Below, piece after piece: positions 1-10,800 of a DNA stretch of 64,000 nucleotides. Source of the DNA: Aquatica leii. Taxonomy: Eukaryota > Arthropoda > Insecta > Coleoptera > Lampyridae. Position 1 is the stretch's first letter, and each line of letters begins with the position of its first letter. Where the stretch lies: positions 87,359,912 to 87,423,911 of the forward strand of contig CM069436.1 in assembly GCA_035610365.1 (NCBI GenBank), in the 5' to 3' direction. A model generated the notes under the pieces. It worked only from the letters and a program-made list of their open reading frames with translations. It had not been told where the DNA came from and did not search any database. Made by a program: the position numbers and the translations under genes.

Positions 1-2980
1 TTCTCATCGTCGTAACAGTCGCTTTTGTCATCGATAAAAATTAGCCACCTAAAGCACATACCAAAGTGCAATATTGACTCAAAAAATTCTGATGGTGTTT
101 TATGGTATGGCGCAGTTGTGACCCATTATGCTACTGCAACCAAATGAACCAAAAACAGACTTGGATAGTCGAAAACCACAGAAGTTAGACTTAGACGTTT
201 TCCATCATAACAATTCAATGTCAATAATGCTGTAAAACGCAACCTGATAATCGCACATCTACACAATCAACCAATCCTATGCAATACCAAGAAGAATCAA
301 ACAAAAAAATAATTAAAAACAAGCGAGGCCCACCTTAACATTGGACCCTGAAATAGACTAGCATCAAACCGTCGTTTTTCTCGTATCTTCTGTGTTTTTG
401 TTAAATTCTTTGGTTTTATCAATCTTTGTAACTTTATAGGTATGTATATAAAACAATTTTAATCCGTGTATGTCTTTGTCTGCTTTTGTATTTGTGCTTT
501 AAGCGTTTTCACGGTAGTCAGAGTTGTTTTCCTACTTAGTTCCTTTGTTTGAAAAGATAGCGTGAGTAGCCATTTTATGGTACCGTTACTTCTTTGTTTT
601 ATTTCTTTAGCTTTTTGCAATTTATGTTTATTTGTTGGCTTGAGCACGTTTTATTGTAAATTTCTTTTGTTAAGTTATTGTTTTAGGGTTCTCCAAGTTG
701 CTCAAATTGCTAGAAGTTGTTTTATTTTAAGAGAGGCAAACATCTTGACATCGCAGGTTGCTTCATAATTATAGACCCTGCTTGTATTTTATGTGTAATA
801 GTGCTACTTGTATCCTTTTTATAGACAATTACCTATTTTATGTATTAAAGTGGCGGTAGGTTGCTTCCTTATATATAGACCCTACACCTTTGTAACTTTT
901 GTGTAATATATCATTATGTGTTTTATATACATATATATATGTATTTTTGGCCTTTGTTTATCTGTCCCGACCATTCACCTAACAGCTGGTTTGCTGTCGT
1001 AACTAGGATCTCAATACTTACCGACAGGTCGTTGGTAAACTAACTCTTCTTCGGTTTAATATGATGATGTCAGTGCATGTGTTTATGTGTCGGGATTTGA
1101 ACCTGTTATTGTACTTGCTTATCAAAACTTTTTATTTAAACTCACAACATTCTAACTTCTAGACCGACATTGTTGGAATTTCATGTATCTCAGACAGATT
1201 ACAATAAAATGATATAATTTACTACCGTACTATTTTGATTCGACCCAAATGTAATTTATTCTTAGCGTGTTAATCGTATGGTATAATGTGTCGCATATTT
1301 AGCCGAAGCATTTACGAGGTTGGCTTTTATTAATTCATAAGTCTATTAGTAAAACTTCCATAGTAATTACCTGTCAAATCTCTGTTTTGTTGCCAAATCT
1401 CCATTAGTTTTGCCGTGTTACTATACTTGCTTAAAATACTTGAAAGATTAGTAACTTTTTACTTGTTATTACATAATATATTCTTTGAACAGATATTGTT
1501 TTGTATATCCAAATTTTAGTTTTTATTTATATGCAGTCAGAGAACCAGAGAGATTTCTTCGCCTGTTCTTCCCCTCATACTGGTGGTTCCACCGAACAGA
1601 AGAAATTTTGGTTAAAATTTATTACAGTCAAATAAAAACCGTAATTCATTTAGCCACAGTGAAATGTCGCTACATACTTTTGGTTCGCGAGTTTTAATTT
1701 TCAAATACGATTGAGTTGCATTACAACCGTTTGAAATGAAATTATTATCTACAAATTCAATATCACCCAAAAAACAGTCAAATGTTTTTACAAAAACACT
1801 ATGTCAGTTTTCAACAAATTAATGGATGTACAGTTATATATAAACAGTTTTGCCTGTGGGAAAGTTACAGCCGCGCTAAAAATTTACTACCTGAGTTCAC
1901 GAAACCACCCGTCGATGCTCAGAGGTGGCCCATTAATGATTTTACACTTGATTACAATATTTTATTCATTTATTACACGGTTTATTAAATCCATTTGAAA
2001 GATTTACGTGTCCTATTAATATGGTAACGTTTATTATTAAAACTAATTTATTTATACTAAAAATATGTACACGTTTGTAACTAACCGAATTAATTAAATC
2101 TAAGGATATTTAATAAAAAAACAGACTAATTTATATATAGAACTATCACACGAAGATAAAGTCCGCAGATAACTTTAGTTTAACACTTATTGTTTACTTT
2201 AAAGTCACGTACAAGGTTATACTCCGTATATTTTATCTCGAACACACGCGTTATCACCTATTAATTTAAACTTAAATAATATTCTTAACACTGCCGTCTT
2301 CGAATTGCTAGAATTAACTGCCCTATGATTTGTTTGCACCGCATTTATACATTTTGGCGAAACATTCGCGAATGTTCCACATCCTTCGGTGAACGTTCTG
2401 GATGGATAACAACTTCGAGAAGCTCTGCAGAATAATTTATCGAACGTTTCAATGTTTTCACTTTACGTAAACCATTTTAAACGAAGAGATAGGATGTGAA
2501 ACCGTTTTGAAAAAGAAGTTTAAAATATCGTTTATAAAACGGCTCGCTCCAGGAGCTACTGCAAGCTGAGCAAGTCGCGAACGGGTCTGCTTCTTCGAGA
2601 ATCAATGTCGGAATCGATGTGGAATTCACTACGATTTTTTTTAATTTTTGTGCACGCATTATTGTACAATTTTTTTTTATTGACTTGATGTTTTTGTTCT
2701 GGAACAATAAATTTAATTGCTAAATTAAAACTAACGGTACCAAAATAGATTTTTTAATCTACAAATTCTATCAGCATATTTAGTGCGAAACATTTGCAGA
2801 TATATTCAACAGAATAAATATAAATTAGCAAAGAATATTTAAGTTCACTTATTTAAATAAAAATTCACATATTACGCAAATTATTTATTAATAAAAGACT
2901 TAAACATACGAAGATAAATATCTCAACTGATTATGTAAATATATTTTTTTAATATTAAAAATATGTGATTATATTTGAAG
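1..2980. other. AT-rich spacer, no gene recognised
   Basis: Short open frames of 60-76 codons occur here but none shows a motif or codon pattern that I recognise. The stretch around 1,900-2,560 shares short blocks (for example CTATCAC followed by CGCAGATAA) with 6,650-7,000, so part of it is probably a decayed dispersed repeat. A T-arm-like string at about 1,093 (GGGATTTGAACC) lacks the paired stem of a tRNA. Confidence 0.6.
756..907. repeat. Pair of short direct repeats
   Basis: A block beginning GGTTGCTTC, containing ATAGACCCT and ending GTGTAATA, occurs at 756-800 and again at 859-907. The copies differ by small substitutions and indels. This looks like a local duplication in T-rich DNA; no function is apparent. 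Confidence 0.5.
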
Positions 2981-5225
2981 ATATACAGGGTGGAATAAAT
3001 TGACAAAATTTAGCAACATTACAAAACGAATCAAATACCGATTGAAATGAAGTTGATGACCTAATTCTAACTGGATAAAAACTTAGACCATACTTTTTTA
3101 GCGTTTTTCGATTTTTCTATTTAAATGTTTCCACACAAAAGTGTAAAAAGTAACGCTACGACCTTTAAATATAAAAATTGTTACTTAAACTATGCGCATA
3201 ATAAATTAAATACAAAAACAGAATCGGTATATATTACCATATAATCAACAATCATAAATAATCTTGAATCAAATAAATACATAATAAACCAAAGTAGAAT
3301 CGTCAATAGAAGTCAAAGCGTTGGTAATTGACTAAAGTTACATTGAAAAAGCAACCAGGTTGCATTTTATAAGTCTTTGCAACAGCTGGAACAGATGGAA
3401 AATACCACTTAAAAATAAATAGAGCAAAATATATAACAACGGGTTTGCGCGTGCAACTTCACAGTCAATAAATAAAAATATCCCTGTCACATTTAGATCT
3501 GAAATCGTTATTTAATGGTAGAAATTAACATCGCCATTTCCACTGATCCAGAAAAATAGTATAGAGCTTTTGAACGATAGCAAAAAAACCGCTTTGTCTA
3601 AATCACACCAATCAGACAAAAATAGGAAAAAATTCTACATCAGTTTTTCTATAACGTATCCATCGAAGTCTTCGTATTTATTTAATTAAATGAAAATCAA
3701 CGCTATTTTGCGAAAAATACTTAAAGCGTAGTTTTAGAAAATGTGTCGTCACATCAGTTAGATTCGAAAAGTAAATTGGAACCATGTCGAAATAGCATCA
3801 ATCAGCAAAGGGCGATAAATTTCCAACAAAACATTATGACTGAATTCAAAGTATTGAACCAATTCGATTACGAACAGTTGATTGACGAACGATCAAACTG
3901 AATGTTTTCTCTATCTTGTCAAATAAACGAAACGAGATGACGCATAAGGGTTGACGATAAAACCTCCCATCTCATTTACATTTAATTAGACCACCTACCG
4001 TGCCAAAGTAAATTACGGAAAATTAATTCATTAAAATTGCAAAGAAAAATTTTTGTAAATTATAAAATCCAGGTGCACGCGCAGGCATTAGCATAAATTT
4101 AAATGATTCAAGAATTCCAGCTGACTAAAATAAAATATCAGATTAATTTCAAGCTGAAATGTTATAATGTAAAAAACGTTACGTTGAATAAACACGCTTC
4201 TGCCTTTAATTTTGTAGATACTGCTGAATGAAAAAGACGTATTGATGCACTTTAATTATACAACAATTTCAAACAAACTTTGGCTCAAGATAATAAGGCA
4301 GCTTTAAAGTAGTTAAAACGTAAGTTTGGTAAATTCATTTCCCAATGTAGTGGTCACCGTTAAATTGTAAACACTTCAAGTTCACCCAAAAATCTAATTC
4401 AGAAAGATATGAAGATCTAGACGACAAGTAAAAGTTGGTGGCTCTACTTAATTTTTCTTTCGTTAAACTACTCAGATTAGATCATAATCAATTTTTTTTT
4501 CTTCCTATACTGTTGTGATTTTCACAAAACTGTTGCTATGCTCGTTTTTATTTTAGCACTCAGTCCCTGATTGTTCTTATATTGTTGTGGAATAAATATT
4601 GTACCACCAAACTCAACATAAAAAACATAAGGGTTATAGAGCGCGAGCCCCCCAGACGTTTATTAAAACAACTTATTTAAATTAAAATGTTTAAATTTAT
4701 TTATAGGATATAGGTATCATCTAATTTTTATTATTCTAAAACATTAAATTAATATAGGTATTTCTTTCTTTATGTTCGGGCTACAATTATTGGAGCCCAT
4801 GTCTTATATGTAACAGAGCATTGTAACGAGACGTCGCGACCCCCACTACGAGCTTTTCATATACAGATTTAACATGCAAAAAAACTCGCGCTGTTATAGA
4901 TTTATAAGCCGCAGTTCAGTAGCGATTAATCGATAGAATGTGCACGACGTATTCTAAGTGAAACTGTATATTTGTCGTACGTAATTTTCAAAAAATTTAA
5001 AAAAATAGTGTAAAATAAATTCGTAAGACTGTCGTTAGAAGAAAAAGTTGAAATAAAATCTCTCGGAAAGCCTACTCCAAATTTGAAAGTAAATCAAGCA
5101 GATAAAACTGCGAAACGTAATTTTACACGGCATTTTTCTAGTTGCAGTTTGTAATTAAAAAAATTTATCAAAAAAAAACACTTCAAAAAATGAACTAAAA
5201 AGCAAAAAATAATTTAATTTAGTTG
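2981..5225. other. AT-rich spacer with one MITE-like end
   Basis: The string TATACAGGGTGG at 2,982-2,992 has the same CAGGGTG terminus as the complete MITE at 23,590-24,026, but I found no inverted partner nearby, so it is probably a truncated copy. The rest is low-complexity AT-rich DNA without a recognisable gene. Confidence 0.45.
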
Positions 5226-5414
5226 CAATTAAACGACGAAATTTTTATTTACATAAAATTACTTTTTGAAGTCGATGCCATGTATAACATTGACGTAGGA
5301 TTAGGCTTAATTTTTAACATTACCTTTGGCAGTTGTAATAGATTTAACTCGAATGTGTTTGGCATCGGCTTCAAAAAGTAATTTCATGTAAATGAAAATT
5401 TCGTCGTTTTATTG
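5226..5414. repeat. Foldback element, ~50 bp arms
   Basis: The arm at 5,231-5,280 (starts AAACGACGAAATTTT, ends GTCGATGCCA) is the reverse complement of 5,360-5,409, with 3 mismatches in 50. Pairing extends about 5 bp further outward with one mismatch. The spacer is about 80 bp. This is the shape of a small foldback or MITE copy. Downstream, GTCGGTT-bearing strings at about 5,473 and 5,782 may belong to the same dispersed repeat. No coding sequence is present. Confidence 0.75.
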
Positions 5415-7999
5415 TAAATAAATAATAAAGTTACTATTTATTAGTGCATTTTATTTAATGCATTTGTTTTAAGTCGGTTCTTTTTGATTCTTAAAAAAAA
5501 TATTTTTCTCTTTTTAATGATAATAAATAGTGGTTATAGTCACTGAAAACCTTGAAAATGCACATAGTTCAAGAGAATTTCATGCCGATGTAAATTTGAG
5601 AGTTTGATCATTTTCTGATGGATCCCATCAGAATTTGACCAAAATTAAATGGGACCACTACTAAGTTACCCTTTTTCTGATAAAAAAGAATAATCAAAAT
5701 CGCTTAGCGTTGTATAAAATGATCGCTAAACATAGCATACATTACAAAAGATTCCGACGAGTTGAGAACAGCCTCCTTTTTTTGGAGTCGGTTGAAAAAT
5801 AAATGGGTATGTGGATGTGATACGATAAATGCCTTGTTTTGTTTTCCCATGTTTATTGTTTTTATTCCGATAGAGCCGATAAAACTTCAAAACATTTTGG
5901 TAGTTACCTACATAATGCCATAATGATATATGAACACGTTCACATTACCTACAAACATTTTAAAAAATGTAGCCCGGTCTCACGAGCCGCCGCTGAAAAT
6001 CAGCACTCTTCGCAGTCTTAAAAATAAACCTACATCAATGCAAAGTAGCTTTAACTGCCGTGAAAAACTATGTGAGAAATAAAAATAATGACATAAAAAC
6101 CTTATATTAAAAGAAATTAAGAATAGATGGTGCCTCGGTCAAAAAAAAACGTCCCCCAAGTAGTATTAAAACTCAGTACAAGAGACCTAATGAGAAAGAA
6201 AAAAGAGTTTTTATATTAAGGTCAGCGATTACTTCCATATGACCAACCAAAGCGATCAACAACAACAGAAGTCAGAAAACTAGTGTGAGAACGATAAAAC
6301 ACAACTATTCCCATGTTGTTATTTCAATCCACACCAAATACTTTACGAAAGCACTAAAAACAACAAGACGAAAATGACAAAATGAAATTTTTACTGGAAT
6401 TACCACATGCTAAAGTAAACACAAATCCAAAAACCTGTAACTACGATTTCTTTAAAGAAGAACTTGATAAATGTATATCAAAAGTAGAAACCCGAGTAGA
6501 CAAAACTGAAGATTAACAGCATCAAGACATCGTTTACAATATTGTAACAAATTTTATAACTAGTTTACATATTGAAGTGTTGTGGTCAACGCCATCTCGG
6601 GGTTCATGAGCCCGATCATACACTGGTTCTCTCTGGTGGTAATTTTTGCAATTAATTTAAAACTAACTACTTTATATATAAGTAATTTTTAAGTAACACT
6701 AATAGAATGTAATGAGAAATCAACTTATAAATAAATTTTATACGACTATCACTCGATATTTATAAACACTGTCTGCAGATAAGTTGCACTTTTTTTTATT
6801 TAAACCAACACAGTATTCTTAAGTTTTGGACTTCTAAGTAGACTAAATTAAGTTTGCTTCCAACGCCTTTTATATTTTTAGTTTATCTGCTTCGAGAAAA
6901 TTCCGGTAAACACCTCAAATGATCTCAAAGCTTCTATACGTTTCAATATTACCTGTCTGTTAAAGCAAACTTTCCTTTCTGTGAGAATAAACTTTGAAAC
7001 CGCGTTAAAAAACGAAGTATATAACAAATGTACCCATACCTGCAATAAAACTAACAGACCCAAACTTAAACATTCCTAAAAAACAAAAGGCAAAAAAAAG
7101 CTTAAGCTCGCTATTTAAACCACGAAATATTTAAACAATTGAGACAGACATAATCAAAAGTTTCAAAATTTTCCATTTTCCGGTTTTGAACTGCGTTCTA
7201 TATTAATACATTTCTCAAAATTTACAAACTGCAAAACTAATTAAATTTGACTTTTCGACGGTCATGTTATTGCTTTCTTCAGAAAACTTAAATTGAAGAA
7301 GAAGATCGTTGGTTCACAACGGTCCTGATTCATTTCGAAATACTAAAGAATATAAAAAACCAAGAAGTTCCACTAAAAATTTGCTTAGAAATATAAGAAA
7401 CTCCTCTTTTAATTTTATTCGAAAATTTGCTCGATGTCATGTAGAAAAAATGAGGTCTACAATTACCACAAGCTCACAGCTCGATGCAACCAGAAAAGCA
7501 GTTGCTGTTAAACAATATCCGCAAAGTCTTCCATGAGAACTAAAATAATAAGGGATAGAAAACCATGATAATCTTCACAAAACTTGTTTTAAACCTCATA
7601 CAACAAAATTAATAGTAAAAAATAATCCACAATAAAGAAGTCAACTATGCCAAGACAATCGTATTGACCTTCACATGAAGAAAAGTTCTAGATTTGGAAA
7701 AACGATTGCGAGAAAAAACTCCAACTGAGCTTTAATAAAACTAAAAATTTCGACTCAGTCATCCCTTCAGTTACATATGGATCTCTATTTGCGTGGGTTC
7801 AGTCCAAAAAATCCAAAGCAGAGTCAACGGTACCTACTGCAGAAAGCATGCTGAATTTCTCAATTCTACACTTGGTGGAATCAGAAAATATGAAAGCACC
7901 GAGTAGATTAAAAACCAATAGATACGTGCAATTGTAGATTGTATTTCTTAAATGATTGTCTCATTTTGTAGTAAACATTACATTTTAAACAATTAAGTA
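5415..7999. other. AT-rich spacer with possible LINE scraps
   Basis: No intact gene is seen. Around 6,170-6,300 the + strand reads LSTRDLMRKKKEF and then TEVRKLV. This is reminiscent of the endonuclease-RT linker of the LINE fragments elsewhere in the window, but it is too short and broken to assign. The strand at 6,590-7,000 shares blocks with 1,540-2,560. An open frame of 75 codons at 7,309-7,536 has no recognisable domain. Confidence 0.35.
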
Positions 8000-8191
8000 C
8001 AATACAGTTTTTCATTCTGGATAATTCCAGTGTGGTCAATTTCTGACAATCCGAGCTTTAGTCACACGTCGCAATGGACATCTTCAAAACCTTCAGTTTA
8101 TTCCAGGCTCTGAAGATGTCCACTGCAACGTGTGACGAAAACTCGACAAATTGACCACACCGAAATTATCCAGAATGAAAAACTGTAATAC
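8000..8191. repeat. Imperfect palindrome with hammerhead-like core
   Basis: Arms at 8,000-8,086 and 8,111-8,191 are near-complementary, including CAGTTTTTCATTCTGGATAA on the outside and GGACATCTTCA next to the 24 bp loop. On the + strand 8,110-8,140 carries CTGAAGA, then 20 nt that can fold as GUC-CAC/GUG-(U)-GAC, then GAAA. This is the order of the conserved core of a hammerhead ribozyme around stem II. Terminal repeats of Penelope-like elements are known to carry such cores. Stem III and the cleavage triplet were not located, and the opposite arm is degenerate, so activity is not implied. Confidence 0.65.
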
Positions 8192-8429
8192 AAAAGTAAT
8201 CGGTGAAAACCTAAATACTACTACTAAAAAAAGTTGTTAACCAATGTTCTACAATTTAAAAATTCAGTTTTTCAAGTTAATATACTATTTTCGATTTGTA
8301 CTGCTCTTCAATCTTATGTTGTTGAACGATTCCTTTACGTTACCTTAATAATTTGCTTCCTCATTTCGTCAGTTTTCTTAGATCATATTCTTCTTCACTG
8401 ATTCATGATTTTTTTGGCGTTGCTCCTCT
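8192..8429. other. AT-rich spacer
   Basis: There is no recognisable gene or repeat between the palindrome and the tandem duplication. Confidence 0.5.
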
Positions 8430-8570
8430 CGTGGAATTTATTAGTGCTGGCAAAATAATTTAATATTCCCTAGTCTTTTAGTTCCAATTTGATTTACCAT
8501 CGTGGATTTTATTAGTGCTGGCAAAATAATTTAATATTCCCTAGTCTTTCAGTTCCAATATGATTACCAT
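8430..8570. repeat. Tandem duplication, ~71 bp x 2
   Basis: Copy 1 is 8,430-8,500 and copy 2 is 8,501-8,570. Both begin CGTGGA and share TTATTAGTGCTGGCAAAATA and TTCCCTAGTCTTT. They differ at only a few bases and one indel, so the duplication is recent relative to the surrounding fossils. Confidence 0.9.
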
Positions 8571-8757
8571 ATCTTTAACTGTTGCCATAAAATTTCTTTC
8601 TATCTGTCCCTCCAATACAGATCATATTTGATTTTTAATTTCTAGTTCGATTTGTTCTATTTTATGCCCTGCTAATTAATTTTGTAGAGTATCCGTAGTT
8701 GTTTTTTTACATAATTATTAACAACTTGCTTAAACTAAATCTCACGTGCATGAAATG

Positions 8758-8925
8758 CTTAATGAGATGAACGAAAAATGTGAAAAATATGGAATGAAGA
8801 TCAGTAGGAGAATTCAATGGTGATCAGTGAAAAGAGAAAAAGGTAAAAGTTATCAGAATGAATGGAAAAGTAATAGAGCAAGTAGAAAAATTTAAATATT
8901 TGGAAAGCACCATCACTGATAACAT
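8758..8925 (+). pseudogene. LINE reverse transcriptase fragment (3' part)
   Basis: The translation reads LNEMNEKCEKYGMKI, then after a stop and frameshift MNGKVIEQVEKFKYLES and TITDN. This matches the segment of insect non-LTR retrotransposon reverse transcriptases just after the catalytic palm, whose usual form is a helix ending in GMKIN, a basic strand, then an EKFKYLGS motif. The copy is only about 55 codons long and carries a stop and at least one frameshift. It is a dead scrap, and the source element is not otherwise present next to it. Confidence 0.7.
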
Positions 8926-9009
8926 AAAACGCTTCCACTGAAGTGAAATTGTGTCTCACTGAAGAAAATGATACTGTCTCAAAACAACGCAGCAAGAATG
9001 TTGTCTGGC

Positions 9010-9265
9010 TTCAAAATCACGTGACCCCAACCCTTGGCAACAACCATCTTCTAGAAGTTCAACGATTCGTTGGATGAAACGTTTCGAAATGCCAAGGGCA
9101 TTGTTTAATTGCAGTTCAAAACCTCTCTATGTTTTCTGGAGTAGTAACGGTACTCTTAAAGACCCCATTTGATCGTAAACACATTTTCGACATTCTGAAA
9201 CGCATTCAACCACTCAAGAATTCTTTTTCGTTCTGGAATTCAACCGCGAGGAGCGATATTAAACA
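9010..9265 (-). pseudogene. Mariner-type transposase N-terminal HTH fragment
   Basis: Read on the minus strand, this stretch contains VTTPENIERF followed, in a shifted frame, by NALGISKRFIQRI. That combination is typical of the paired helix-turn-helix DNA-binding region of a mariner/IS630-type transposase group that is common in arthropods: a TPENIERV linker between the two helix-turn-helix units, then an ALGIS recognition helix and an RIL segment. Stops and at least two frameshifts are present, and no DDE domain follows. It lies directly downstream of the minus-strand piggyBac fossil but belongs to a different superfamily. Confidence 0.6.
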
Positions 9266-9469
9266 TTAACCCATTATCTGCCGCAATACGACAAAACTAA
9301 TTTTTTTTCAATAAAAATGTTATGTACTTATAGATAGAGATATTTGGAGAAAAAGAATATTAAAAAAATTTTTACTAAAATATAGCATGGCCTATATTGA
9401 GACCGTATTGAAAAAAATTATATTAAATACACTAAAACGATGCAATATTTCACAATAATATAATCTCAT

Positions 9470-10800
9470 TTAGTGTAGAATAGTACGAAACAAATTTCAT
9501 AGAGTGGTACTTCGCATTTATTACTACTACTACTTAGTTTTTTTACCACGCTTCGCTAATTGGCACTACGAAATATCCTCTACAATCGTATCTTACATCG
9601 AAGCTCACTCTTCCACCTAATAAATTAGACTTTTGTAGACCCGCCCTCTTTGTGGTAGATTAAGTGCTTTTAGAAAGGTGAGCGATTACCATTTTTCTAT
9701 GGACGCCCAGAAGCTACACTTTTTCGTGAGGATTTGCAACCTGGTACATTCTCCAAGTATTCACTATGCTTATATCCAGAACTTGTGTGAATAAAAGCTA
9801 CCACCATTTCTTAGAACAAATTTTTATTCTGTACCGCAAAATCTGCTTATCAAGCATGTTCAACTCCGTCCATGTCTTAATTATATTCTGGTATAACCTT
9901 GGATACAGAAATTTGAACTTATTTTCTATCCTCATGGTAATAGAATTTAATGTGACCCAAAAGCTGAATATAACTGTCAAAAAAACTGGCTTGTTATCAT
10001 TCCATTTTAGAAATATACTTTCATCCGATTTGTCAAATTTGTAGTCAAAATAACCACGTTTCTTTTTTTCCATTTGCTTGTTAGAAATCAATGCACATTT
10101 TTGTATTCAGTTTTCACGTATCGCTCCGGTAGCTTTCATTTTCAGATCTCTTAGGTAGTACAACATTCCATGACTGGTAAAAAAATTATCGAAAAATAGC
10201 TCGTTTTTCATACTGGTCGGTGGGTATTAAAACAATAAGATTGGAGATAACTCAAAAACGCAATGACCCCTCTATGATCTCACTTTTGCCACAATCTGAC
10301 TCAAAATTCTATAAGCACACACTACACAAACATCAAAGTTTGTAATCAAATTTTACGGGTTTTCTGCGGATAAACATTTTTGCAGATTGGCGACCATAGT
10401 CTCTTACTATCATCTTAACTATGGATGCATAAGAGTGAATAACACTAAACTTTGAACATTTTAGCGTCTATCAAGTCGTGTATTGTCTGCTAAATGAAGG
10501 TATTTCTATAAATAAGACACTAAGAAAAACTCGCAATTCATCGACAGCAAGTGGTTCGTCATCATTACTTAGCTCAGAATTATCACTTGTATATGGAGTA
10601 ATTAACACGAGAGTACCGACGACATCATTTGTTTCTTCTTCTTCGAGATCATTTTCTTCAAAATTTTCAGTATCTATCTACTTCGTCAGGTTCAGGCGGA
10701 ATAATTGATATTACCGCTTCTTCAGAATCAACATCGTTTCTTTTCAAACCATTCCAAAATTTAGGGTGACCTAAAATTTACTCTAATTCTTTGGTGGTGA
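9470..10800 (-). pseudogene. piggyBac-type transposase fossil 1
   Basis: The minus-strand translation gives the piggyBac order. An acidic N-terminal region is encoded near 10,480-10,720 (read there as PPEPDEVDRY and acidic runs). A central strand LFFDNFFTSHG is at about 10,190. ISNKQMEKKKRGYFDYKFD and KWNDNKPV lie in an open stretch of 97 codons at 9,798-10,091. SKKWW and LDISIVNTW follow, and then a Cys-rich tail (SSSNKCEVPLYEICF) near 9,480-9,540. These are the DNFFTS, FDYR, W.DNK and C-terminal zinc-finger landmarks of the family, whose transposases cut and paste at TTAA. Multiple stops and frameshifts make it non-functional. Terminal repeats were not identified. Confidence 0.85.

Noticed and set aside
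1088..1110. tRNA T-arm-like string CGGGATTTGAACC
   Set aside because: The five bases after the loop do not pair with those before it, and no acceptor or anticodon stem could be placed around it.
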